Shown here: one piece after another, positions 14,132 through 21,694 of the stretch
Layout of the letters: each line of letters opens with the position of its first letter
Position numbering within the stretch: the first letter of the stretch is position 1
Source of the DNA: an uncultured Oscillospiraceae bacterium
GTDB lineage: Bacteria > Bacillota > Clostridia > Oscillospirales > Acutalibacteraceae
DNA length: 22,571 bases
NCBI GenBank assembly: GCA_902492895.1
Contig: CABUNG010000036.1
Span: 1 to 22,571 of the forward strand
Direction: 5' to 3'
The notes under the pieces: generated by a model
Databases searched by the model: none
What the model was told of the DNA's origin: nothing
Seen by the model: only the letters and a program-made list of their open reading frames with translations
Made by a program: the position numbers and the translations under genes

Positions 14132-16399
14132 ATGAAAAACAAGATTCATCAACAGGACGTGTCAATCAGGGCCCCTTCCCGCCAGATGTGGCGCCGGTCG
14201 CTGCTCATTCTCGCGATCGTCTGTCTCTGCTTTGCGGCGGTCGGCGGAAAGCTCGCCGTCATCCAGATCGGGGAATACGCCGTCTGGCAGGAACGGGCCA
14301 TGGAACAGCAAATGTCCAACAGCATCATATCCCCGAAACGGGGGCTCATATATGATACCAACATGGAGGTGCTCGCGCAGACCAAGGAAGTCGCGACCAT
14401 CATCATGGCCCCGAGCGAGATCCCGGACGAGGCGACCCGCACCCTGATCGCGGATGAGCTTTCGGTATTGCTGGAGATCAACCGGGACGCGCTCTACAAA
14501 AAAACCGGGAAGAAAACCTCCCTTTATGAGGTGATCAAGGCTAAAATCGACCATGCCCTTTGCGACACCTTCATCGATTGGGTGCAGGAACACCAGTTTA
14601 CCGGCATTTTCCGCGTAATCCAGGACTATAAGCGGGAATACCCGCTGGGAAGCGTTCTCTCCTGCGTGCTCGGTTTTACCGGCACCGACAATTACGGCCT
14701 GGAAGGGCTGGAGGCCAAGTACGACAGCCAGCTTGCCGGCAAGGCCGGCCGGGTGGTAACGGCCAAAAACGGCTGGGGAGACGCCATGCCGAACGATCTG
14801 CGGTATGAAAGCACCATCGAGGCGGAGGCGGGCAACAGTCTGGTCCTCACCATCGACGAGACCATTCAGCGGATTACCGAGAAGTATCTCGAGATCGCGG
14901 TGAAGGAAACGGCCGCTACCAACCGGGGCGCCGCCATTGTCATGGATGTGCAGACCGGCGCCATCCTCGCCATGGCAACCAAAGGGGACTACGACCTCAA
15001 CAATCCCCGGGTGATCACCAACCCCGACACCGCGGCTCAGATCGCCCTGCTGGCCGGGGACGAGCAGAATGCCGCCGTGCTGGAGGCCCTTCAGAAGCAG
15101 TGGAAAAACAAACCCATTTCCGAGTTCTATGAGCCGGGTTCGGTTTTCAAGGTGTTCACGGCGTCAACGGGCGTGCAGGAAGGCCTGGTGACCGAGAACA
15201 CCCATTTCTTCTGCCGCGGCACCTATACGATGCCGGGCGTCAAACCGATGAAATGCCACGTCTATCCCCGCAGCCATGGAGATCAGACCTTTGCCGAAGC
15301 CATCGCCCATTCCTGCAACCCGGCGTTCATGACACTCGGCGGCATGATCGGCGGCCATCTGTTCTGCCAGTACCATGCCGCATTCGGTTTTACCGAGCCG
15401 ACCGGCATCGATATGCTGGGAGAGGCGCGGGTCACCCCCACCCTCTACCATGTGGAAGAATCCATCAAACCGGTCGATGTCGCGACCTCCGCCATCGGCC
15501 AGACCTTCAAAGTCACCCCCATCCAGATGATCACCGGCCTCGCCTGCGTGGCCAACGGCGGCAAGCTGATGAAGCCCTATGTCGTGCGGCAGGTTTTGGA
15601 CGAGAACGGTACCGTCATCGAGGATATTCAGCCGACCGTGCGCCGGACCGTCATCTCGGAGGACACCGCCAAGCGGATGGCCGCCATGATGGAGGGCGTT
15701 GTCGAGATCGGCGCCAAAAACGCCTATGTCCCCGGCTATCACGTGGCCGGCAAGACGGGTACGTCGGTCAAAACCGATCAGGCGGCGGGGGAAGGGGCAC
15801 GCAAAAATGTAGTGGCCTCCTTCGGTGGGTTTGCCCCGTCCTATGATCCCCGCCTCGCGGTTCTCGTGCTCATCGATGAACCGCAGACGACCATCCGCTA
15901 CGGCGGCCAGCTTTCCGCTCCGGTCGCGCAGAAAATCCTCTCCGAAGCGCTGCCCTATCTCGGGGTGGAGCCCCGGTATACCGACGAGGAGATCGCGTCG
16001 ATGAACCGGGTGGCGCCCGACGTGACCGGCGGAACGGTATCCGCCGCGGAAAACAAGCTCCAGAGCGCACAGCTGCAGGCGAAGATCGTCGGCAGCGGCG
16101 GGGATGTCCTCCGGCAGGTTCCTGAAGCCGGCGCGGCCATCCCGAAAAACGGAACCGTCGTCCTCTACACGGAGGGCGGAAACGAAAGCGAAAACGTCCC
16201 CGTGCCGAACTTCGTCGGCATGACGCTGGCGGAGGCCAACAGTGCCGCTGTCAGTGCGGGGCTGAACCTGTCGATCGCAGGCCTGGACGACCGGGACGGG
16301 CAGGCGGTCATCCGTACCCAGTCGGTCGAGGCGGCCGCCGAGGCTCCTCCCGGAACGGTAGTGCGAGTCGAAGTGCTCTATCAGGACACGGTGGAATAG
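14132..16399 (+). CDS. spoVD: Class B penicillin-binding protein with two PASTA domains (SpoVD-like)
   Basis: A 755-residue paralogue of the preceding PBP with the same plan. A membrane anchor lies at about 27-48 (LLILAIVCLCFAAVGGKL). SPKRGLIYDTNMEVLAQ, the transpeptidase domain and two PASTA repeats (about 627-680 and 690-755) follow. Catalytic motifs are SVFK (Ser337-Lys340), SCN (394-396) and KTG (541-543). In Bacillus the second PBP of this pair is SpoVD, needed for spore cortex. The same role is inferred from order only; it could equally be a second vegetative PBP, since both copies carry PASTA repeats. ATG 14132 has a weak ribosome binding site (GAGGCG) about ten bases upstream. The gap after pbpB is 38 bases. 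Confidence 0.88.
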   Translation: MKNKIHQQDVSIRAPSRQMWRRSLLILAIVCLCFAAVGGKLAVIQIGEYAVWQERAMEQQMSNSIISPKRGLIYDTNMEVLAQTKEVATIIMAPSEIPDEATRTLIADELSVLLEINRDALYKKTGKKTSLYEVIKAKIDHALCDTFIDWVQEHQFTGIFRVIQDYKREYPLGSVLSCVLGFTGTDNYGLEGLEAKYDSQLAGKAGRVVTAKNGWGDAMPNDLRYESTIEAEAGNSLVLTIDETIQRITEKYLEIAVKETAATNRGAAIVMDVQTGAILAMATKGDYDLNNPRVITNPDTAAQIALLAGDEQNAAVLEALQKQWKNKPISEFYEPGSVFKVFTASTGVQEGLVTENTHFFCRGTYTMPGVKPMKCHVYPRSHGDQTFAEAIAHSCNPAFMTLGGMIGGHLFCQYHAAFGFTEPTGIDMLGEARVTPTLYHVEESIKPVDVATSAIGQTFKVTPIQMITGLACVANGGKLMKPYVVRQVLDENGTVIEDIQPTVRRTVISEDTAKRMAAMMEGVVEIGAKNAYVPGYHVAGKTGTSVKTDQAAGEGARKNVVASFGGFAPSYDPRLAVLVLIDEPQTTIRYGGQLSAPVAQKILSEALPYLGVEPRYTDEEIASMNRVAPDVTGGTVSAAENKLQSAQLQAKIVGSGGDVLRQVPEAGAAIPKNGTVVLYTEGGNESENVPVPNFVGMTLAEANSAAVSAGLNLSIAGLDDRDGQAVIRTQSVEAAAEAPPGTVVRVEVLYQDTVE

Positions 16400-16402
16400 C
16401 TG

Positions 16403-16463
16403 GCGGCGAGCCGCATCCCTATTTTCTCCGAGAAGTAAGACGCCGCACATGGAAAATGCGGCG
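16403..16463 (+). repeat. Two hairpins between the SpoVD-like gene and murE
   Basis: A small GCGG-CGAG-CCGC hairpin (16403-16414) lies just after the stop codon. A perfect 7-bp CGCCGCA/TGCGGCG stem (16441-16447 with 16457-16463) follows. Neither is followed by a T run, so they are not classic terminators. They may mark RNA processing or stability points. Confidence 0.4.
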
Positions 16464-16507
16464 GTATACCGGCCAAACCCAGCATATGCGAAAGGATGGG
16501 AATTCCT

Positions 16508-17971
16508 ATGAAATTACGCGAGCTGATGAGCGGGACCGGCCACTTGCCGGTCCCTTACCCGGAACAACTGGACATCCAAGGCATCAGCTGCGATTCGCGC
16601 AGGGTGGAGCCGGGCTTTGCTTTTGTCTGCATCAGCGGCACGGCGGTGGATGGCCACGCCTATGCCAAACAGGCGGCGGACAACGGCGCCGCGGTGCTGA
16701 TCGTGGAGCATCCGGTAGAGCTGGACGGGGCGGAGGGACTCTGCCAGATTCCCGTGGAATCCGGACGGAAGGCCTGGGCCCGGATGTGTGCCAATTGGTT
16801 CGGCAACCCGGCCCGACGCCTGCATATGATCGGCGTGACGGGCACCAACGGCAAAACCTCCACCACCTATCTGCTCAAGACCATTCTGGAGTCTTGCGGG
16901 GAGAAAGTGGGACTGATCGGCACCATTCAGAACATGATCGGCGAACGGGTGCTGGCCGCGGGCCATACCACGCCCGATCCCTATGACCTGCAGAGCATGC
17001 TGTCCCTGATGGTGGCCGAAGGGTGCGGCTATGCCGTGATGGAAGTCTCCTCCCACGCCCTCGATCAGGACCGGGTGGAGGGCTGTTCCTTCGACGCCGC
17101 TATCTTCACCAATCTCACTCAGGATCATCTGGACTATCACGGCACCATGGAAAACTATCTGACCGCCAAAAAGCGCCTCTTTTCTCTGTGCAAAACGGCT
17201 ATACTCAATCAGGACGACGCCTGGTTCGACCAAATGCGGGAAGGGCTCGCCTGTGATACGGTCACGTTTTCGGCCGGAAACGACGCGGCGGACTATACGG
17301 CCCGGAACATCCGGCACCGGCCCGACGGGGTGGATTTCGAACTCGTCGGCACCGGGGTGATCGGCCGGGTCCGGCTGGCGGTGCCGGGACGCTTTTCCGT
17401 CTATAACGCCCTCGGCGCCGCCGCCTGCGCGCTGACGCTCGGTCTGCCCTTCCAGCCGGTCGTGGAGGCACTGGGGCAGGCGGCCGGGGTCAAAGGCCGG
17501 GCCGAGGTGGTGCCGACGGGACGGGATTTCACCGTTGTCATCGACTATGCGCATACCCCGGACGGTCTTGAAAAAATCTGCGGGGCACTGCGGGAGTGCA
17601 AAACCGGTCGTCTCGTCACGCTGTTCGGCTGCGGCGGGGACCGGGATAAGACCAAGCGGCCCAAGATGGCGGCCGCGGCGGCGAGCCTGTCCGATTATCT
17701 GGTGGTGACGTCGGATAATCCCCGCAGCGAGGACCCGCAGGCTATTATAGACGACATCCTCACGGGTCTGGAGGGAACCAAAACCCCGTATACGGTCGTG
17801 GTCAACCGGGTGGAAGCGATCCATTGGGCCATCCGCCACGCCAAACCCGGCGATACGATCCTTCTGGCGGGCAAGGGCCATGAAACGTATCAGGTTCTGC
17901 ACGATGGCATCATCCATTTGGATGAGCGGGAGGTCGTGGCCGAGGCCCTGGCCGGGATAAAAGAAGGCTAG
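16508..17971 (+). CDS. murE: UDP-MurNAc-L-Ala-D-Glu : meso-diaminopimelate ligase MurE
   Basis: A 487-residue cytoplasmic Mur ligase that adds the third amino acid of the peptidoglycan stem peptide using ATP. The N-terminal UDP-substrate domain includes ISCDSRRVEPG. The P-loop is GTNGKT (112-117). VSSHALDQDRVEG and NLTQDHLDYHG are in the central domain. The C-terminal domain carries IDYAHTPDGLEK and the specificity motif DNPR (403-406), which marks meso-diaminopimelate rather than lysine enzymes, and GKGHETYQ near the end. I chose ATG 16508; the in-frame ATG at 16496 lies inside the AAAGGATGGG ribosome binding site. murF, often the next gene in relatives, is not present before mraY. Confidence 0.97.
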   Translation: MKLRELMSGTGHLPVPYPEQLDIQGISCDSRRVEPGFAFVCISGTAVDGHAYAKQAADNGAAVLIVEHPVELDGAEGLCQIPVESGRKAWARMCANWFGNPARRLHMIGVTGTNGKTSTTYLLKTILESCGEKVGLIGTIQNMIGERVLAAGHTTPDPYDLQSMLSLMVAEGCGYAVMEVSSHALDQDRVEGCSFDAAIFTNLTQDHLDYHGTMENYLTAKKRLFSLCKTAILNQDDAWFDQMREGLACDTVTFSAGNDAADYTARNIRHRPDGVDFELVGTGVIGRVRLAVPGRFSVYNALGAAACALTLGLPFQPVVEALGQAAGVKGRAEVVPTGRDFTVVIDYAHTPDGLEKICGALRECKTGRLVTLFGCGGDRDKTKRPKMAAAAASLSDYLVVTSDNPRSEDPQAIIDDILTGLEGTKTPYTVVVNRVEAIHWAIRHAKPGDTILLAGKGHETYQVLHDGIIHLDEREVVAEALAGIKEG

Positions 17972-17986
17972 AAACCGCCCCTGCGC

Positions 17987-18031
17987 GGCTGGAGAATCAA
18001 GCTCCGCCAAAACCGGCGCCCGATCCGGTTT
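17987..18031 (+). repeat. Two hairpins in the murE-mraY gap
   Basis: GGC(T)GGAG (17987-17994) pairs with CTCCGCC (18002-18008), leaving one bulged T. A perfect 7-bp stem AAACCGG/CCGGTTT follows (18010-18016 with 18025-18031), ending just before the mraY ribosome binding site AAAGGA (18035-18040). There is no T run. The second stem could influence mraY translation. Confidence 0.4.
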
Positions 18032-18044
18032 CTGAAAGGAATGA

Positions 18045-19067
18045 GTGTTCATCATGGATACGACCACCCTGATTCTGCTGACGGGAACGGCGCTCGTCTC
18101 ATTTTTCCTGTCGGCTTTGCTGGGAAAAATCCTCATCCCGGTGCTCCATCGCCTGAAGTTCGGCCAAACCATCCGGGACGATGGTCCCGCCTGGCATAAG
18201 AGCAAGCAGGGAACGCCGACGATGGGCGGGCTGATTTTCATGCTGGCGTCTGCCGTCGCTTTGGTGGCAGCCGTTCTGGTCAGCCAGTTCTTTCTGCCGA
18301 TCAAGCTGTTCTCCGATTCCTGGAGCGATGCGGCCAAAACCAAATTGGTGGCGGGCGTGCTGCTGGCGCTGTGCAGCGGCGGCATCGGGTTTCTCGATGA
18401 TTACATCAAGGTGGTCAAAAAGCGCAACCTGGGACTGACCAGTATCCAGAAGCTCCTCGCGCAGCTGCTGGTGGGCGCAGGCTATGCGGTTTCCGTATAT
18501 ATGTCGGGGGGCACGGCGGTGGATGTCCCCTTTATCGGCCTGGTGGATTTCGGCATCTGGTTTATCCCGTTTGCCGTGTTTGTGGTGGTGGCCGCGCTCA
18601 ACGCCGTTAACCTCACCGACGGAATCGACGGGCTGTGCGGCAGCGTCAGCCTGATTGCCTGCCTGTTTTTCCTCACCGTCAGCGGACAGTATATCGGGCA
18701 GGGCCTCACGGCCGCTGCCGTGGCGGGCGCCATCGCGGGCTTCCTGCTGTGGAATCTCCATCCGGCCAAGGTGTTCATGGGGGATACGGGATCCTTGTTT
18801 CTCGGCGGCGCGCTGGCGGCGCTGGCCTTCGGGATCAACCAGCCCATCCTGCTCGTGCCGGTAGGACTCGTCTACATCGCGGAAACACTGTCCGTTATGC
18901 TGCAGGTCACATATTTCAAGCTTACCCATGGCAAGCGCCTGTTCAAGATGAGCCCGCTGCATCACCATTTCGAGATGTGCGGCTGGAGCGAAAACAAGAT
19001 CGTCGTCGTGTTTTCGATCGTGACGCTCCTCGGCTGCGGTCTCGCCGCGCTGCTCAAGTTTCTGTGA
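18045..19067 (+). CDS. mraY: Phospho-N-acetylmuramoyl-pentapeptide-transferase MraY
   Basis: A polytopic membrane enzyme (340 residues from this start, ten helices expected) that transfers phospho-MurNAc-pentapeptide to undecaprenyl phosphate, making lipid I. Visible signatures are HKSKQGTPTMGGLIF, the aspartate-rich GFLDDYIKVVKKRNLGLT, NAVNLTDGIDGL, FMGDTGSLFLGG and PLHHHFE near the C-terminus. GTG 18045 has AAAGGA four bases upstream. The in-frame ATG 18054 (337 residues) would be 13 bases away and is the alternative start. In most Firmicutes murD follows; here ftsW does. Confidence 0.96.
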   Translation: MFIMDTTTLILLTGTALVSFFLSALLGKILIPVLHRLKFGQTIRDDGPAWHKSKQGTPTMGGLIFMLASAVALVAAVLVSQFFLPIKLFSDSWSDAAKTKLVAGVLLALCSGGIGFLDDYIKVVKKRNLGLTSIQKLLAQLLVGAGYAVSVYMSGGTAVDVPFIGLVDFGIWFIPFAVFVVVAALNAVNLTDGIDGLCGSVSLIACLFFLTVSGQYIGQGLTAAAVAGAIAGFLLWNLHPAKVFMGDTGSLFLGGALAALAFGINQPILLVPVGLVYIAETLSVMLQVTYFKLTHGKRLFKMSPLHHHFEMCGWSENKIVVVFSIVTLLGCGLAALLKFL

Positions 19068-19069
19068 AA

Positions 19070-19143
19070 TCTCCCGTATATTCGGGAGAAGGATGTAATA
19101 CACTAATATCGTGCGCCGCTTAGATCTTCGTCATAAGCGGCGC
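19070..19143 (+). repeat. Two perfect hairpins in the mraY-ftsW gap
   Basis: TCTCCCG/CGGGAGA (19070-19076 with 19083-19089, loop TATATT) and a 10-bp GCGCCGCTTA/TAAGCGGCGC stem (19113-19122 with 19134-19143, loop of 11). Neither has a T run on either strand. The second ends 13 bases before the GGGGGAG ribosome binding site of ftsW. It is a possible mRNA processing, stability or translation-control element at the place where murD is expected. Confidence 0.5.
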
Positions 19144-19171
19144 AGGACAGCCAAGAAAGGGGGAGAAAGCC

Positions 19172-20374
19172 GTGTCGCAGAAAGCCGCTTCGCTGCAGGC
19201 GCCGGAGGGCGCCGTCAAACCGCCGCAGAAAAAATTGAGGCTTTTCTCCCTGTCCTCCGGTTTCGACATGCCGTTTTTCATCCTGCTGATGCTGGTGCTC
19301 GTGGTGGGGCTGATCAGCCTGTTTTCCGCCAGTTACGCCTACGCGTATTACTGGTATGAGCAGGACAGTTACTATTTCATCAAACGGCAGCTGTTTTTTG
19401 CCATCCTCGGCGTGGGAATCATGCTGCTCGTGTCGATGGTGGACTATCATATTCTTCACCGCCTGGCCATCCCGATCATGATCGTCGCCTGGGGGCTTCT
19501 GGTGCTGGTGCTGTTCCTGCCGGCCATTCAGAATGTCCACCGCTGGATCCGTATTCCCGGTATCGGTCAGTTCCAGCCCTCCGAGGTGGCCAAATTCGGT
19601 CTTATCCTGCTCTTTGCCCATTTGATTTCACTCAACCACAAGAATATGAAGACCTTTCTGCGCGGGTTTCTCCCATTCATCGCCATTCTCGGCGTGACCT
19701 GCGCCCTGGTCTTCAAGGAACCCCACCTGTCCGGCACCATGCTGCTGCTGTTCATCGGATTGGTGCTGATGTATGTGGGCGGCACGCGTCTGATCTATCT
19801 GTTGGTGACCATCGGAGGCGGCGGTGCGGCCGCGGCGTTTCTGGTCTTTTTCAAAGGTTACGAACGGGAACGCATCGACGTATGGCTCGATCCTTTTGCC
19901 GTGTTTTCGGCCAGCAAGGCCGGCAAGGACATGGCGTGGCAGACGGTTCAGTCCCTCTACGCCATCGGCTCCGGCGGTCTGATGGGGCAGGGACTCGGCA
20001 ATTCCCGGCAGAAGCACCTGTTTCTGCCCGAACCGCAAAACGATTTCATTTTCGCTATCGTCTGCGAAGAGCTCGGGTTCATCGGGGCGGTCATCATCAT
20101 CGTCCTGTTTGCCCTGCTGGTTTGGCGGGGGTTTATGATCGGCATGAAAGCGCCGGACAAATTCGGCTCCATGCTCGCCATCGGTCTGACCGCACAGGTC
20201 GGCATCCAGGTGGTTTTCAATATGGCGGTGGTGACCAACACCATACCCAACACCGGTATCAGCCTGCCCTTCTTCAGTTACGGGGGCACCTCCCTCGTTA
20301 TGCTGCTCGCCCAGATGGGCATCGTGCTCTCGATATCCCGGCATATGAAGAAAAGCGGCCGCGGCAGCGGATAG
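19172..20374 (+). CDS. ftsW: SEDS peptidoglycan polymerase FtsW/SpoVE
   Basis: A 400-residue polytopic protein of the SEDS family, the glycosyltransferases that polymerise lipid II together with a class B PBP. A hydrophilic cytoplasmic N-terminus of about 35 residues precedes the first helix. FSASYAYAY with YYFIKRQLF, GQFQPSEVAKFGLIL (Ser137-Glu138), GLGNSRQKHLFLPEPQNDFI and LPFFSYGGTS (from 365) are family signatures. The natural partners are the two PBPs upstream. Whether it serves division (FtsW), sporulation (SpoVE) or both cannot be told. GTG 19172 is supported by GGGGGAG (19159-19165). Confidence 0.94.
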   Translation: MSQKAASLQAPEGAVKPPQKKLRLFSLSSGFDMPFFILLMLVLVVGLISLFSASYAYAYYWYEQDSYYFIKRQLFFAILGVGIMLLVSMVDYHILHRLAIPIMIVAWGLLVLVLFLPAIQNVHRWIRIPGIGQFQPSEVAKFGLILLFAHLISLNHKNMKTFLRGFLPFIAILGVTCALVFKEPHLSGTMLLLFIGLVLMYVGGTRLIYLLVTIGGGGAAAAFLVFFKGYERERIDVWLDPFAVFSASKAGKDMAWQTVQSLYAIGSGGLMGQGLGNSRQKHLFLPEPQNDFIFAIVCEELGFIGAVIIIVLFALLVWRGFMIGMKAPDKFGSMLAIGLTAQVGIQVVFNMAVVTNTIPNTGISLPFFSYGGTSLVMLLAQMGIVLSISRHMKKSGRGSG

Positions 20375-20421
20375 CGGGAAAATTCCGTTTCCGTCCGGAA
20401 CATCCGGCGGAAATTTCATAG

Positions 20422-20452
20422 GGGCAGACGGATTTTTCCGTCCGCCCTTTTT
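20422..20452 (+). terminator. Intrinsic terminator between ftsW and murG
   Basis: GGGC-A-GACGGA (20422-20432) pairs with TCCGTC-C-GCCC (20437-20447) with one A-C mismatch and the loop TTTT, followed directly by five T (20448-20452). It is followed only 38 bases later by murG, and no promoter of the local type was found in between. murG and murA would then depend on read-through or on an unrecognised promoter. Confidence 0.8.
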
Positions 20453-20489
20453 GTGAAGCGACACCAAACATAAGAAAGAAGGAATCGCT

Positions 20490-21611
20490 ATGCGCGTACT
20501 CATGACCGGGGGCGGCACGGCGGGGCATATCAATCCCGCCCTGGCTATCGCGGCCACGATCGGGGAAAAATGGCCCGATGCGGAAATACTGTTTGTCGGC
20601 GCCAAGGGCCGGATGGAAACCAAGCTCGTCCCCGCAGCCGGCTATCCCCTTAAAACGGTGGACGTGCGCGGCTTTCAGCGAAAACTCAGCGTAAAAAACG
20701 TGGGCCGGAACCTCTCGGCCGCCGTTCATGCCGTAACGGCCGGAAGCGCATCGGCCCGGATACTCAAGGAGTTTCGGCCCGATATCGCGATTGGCACGGG
20801 CGGGTATGTCTGCGGTCCGGTTCTGCGCAAAGCGGCCAAAATGGGGATTCCGGTGGTGGTCCACGAGTCCAATGCCTATCCGGGTGTGACGGTGAAAATG
20901 CTCGCCAAAATGGCCAAGGCCGTCCTGATCTGCGATGAGAGCGCCCGAAAATACCTGCCGGAGGACGCGAACGTGATCGTCACCGGCAACCCGCTGCGGC
21001 GGGATTTTCTGCTGGTGGATAAGCAGCAGGCCCGCCGCGAGCTGGGACTGGACGAACGGCCGCTGATTTTGACCTATGGCGGCAGCCTCGGCGCCTCGCC
21101 TCTCAACGAGGCGGTCATCGGCGCCCTGTCCCGCAACCAGAAGGAGGGCAAACTCCAATTCATGGTCGGCACGGGCCGGGGCGAAAACTGGGACAAAGCG
21201 CAGATCCTGCTGCAGGAAAAGGGCGTTTTGACCGACGATATCCATGTGCGGGTGCGGGATTATATCGACGATATGCCCCGCTGCATGGCAGCCGCCGATT
21301 TGGTGATCTGCCGCTGCGGCGCCATGACGATGAGCGAGCTGCCGGTGATGAAAAAACCGGCCATCCTGGTCCCGTCGCCTTATGTGGCGGAGAACCATCA
21401 GTTCTACAATGCCAAGGCGCTCGCCGACCGCGGGGCAGCCGTCTGCATCGAGGAAAAAGATTTGACAGAATCCCGCTTATGGGATACCATACAAGAGGTG
21501 GTGTTTTCCCCGCAGAAGCTGGAAAAAATGGGGGAATCCGCCGGACAGGCGGCTGTGTTTGACGCCGCCGACCGTATTTTCGACGTGATCCGACAGGTGC
21601 TCGGCCGGTAA
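20490..21611 (+). CDS. murG: UDP-GlcNAc:lipid I N-acetylglucosaminyltransferase MurG
   Basis: A 373-residue GT28 glycosyltransferase on the inner face of the membrane that converts lipid I to lipid II. GGGTAGHINP (7-16) is the N-terminal G-loop. IGTGGYVCGP, VVHESNAYPG and YGGSLGA (second G-loop) follow. CRCGAMTMSEL contains the UDP-GlcNAc-binding glutamate region, and ENHQFYNAKAL is the conserved HQxxN segment. ATG follows AAGAAAGAAGGAA. It is separated from ftsW by an intrinsic terminator, and murA follows after 83 bases. Confidence 0.96.
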   Translation: MRVLMTGGGTAGHINPALAIAATIGEKWPDAEILFVGAKGRMETKLVPAAGYPLKTVDVRGFQRKLSVKNVGRNLSAAVHAVTAGSASARILKEFRPDIAIGTGGYVCGPVLRKAAKMGIPVVVHESNAYPGVTVKMLAKMAKAVLICDESARKYLPEDANVIVTGNPLRRDFLLVDKQQARRELGLDERPLILTYGGSLGASPLNEAVIGALSRNQKEGKLQFMVGTGRGENWDKAQILLQEKGVLTDDIHVRVRDYIDDMPRCMAAADLVICRCGAMTMSELPVMKKPAILVPSPYVAENHQFYNAKALADRGAAVCIEEKDLTESRLWDTIQEVVFSPQKLEKMGESAGQAAVFDAADRIFDVIRQVLGR

Positions 21612-21694
21612 GGACCTCACCCGTCCCGTTTCCTTTGCATAGGATGCTCTGTGGATGATTCCGTAGGGTATTTTATTGCGAAGGGGTGCGGTCG

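Noticed and set aside
16514..18385. 623-codon minus-strand frame opposite murE and mraY
   Set aside because: It spans two well-identified plus-strand genes and the gap between them and has no recognisable domain.
21635..21680. TTGCAT as the -35 box of a murA promoter
   Set aside because: No -10 box occurs at 16-18 bases; the only AT-rich stretch (TATTTTATT) is at the wrong distance.
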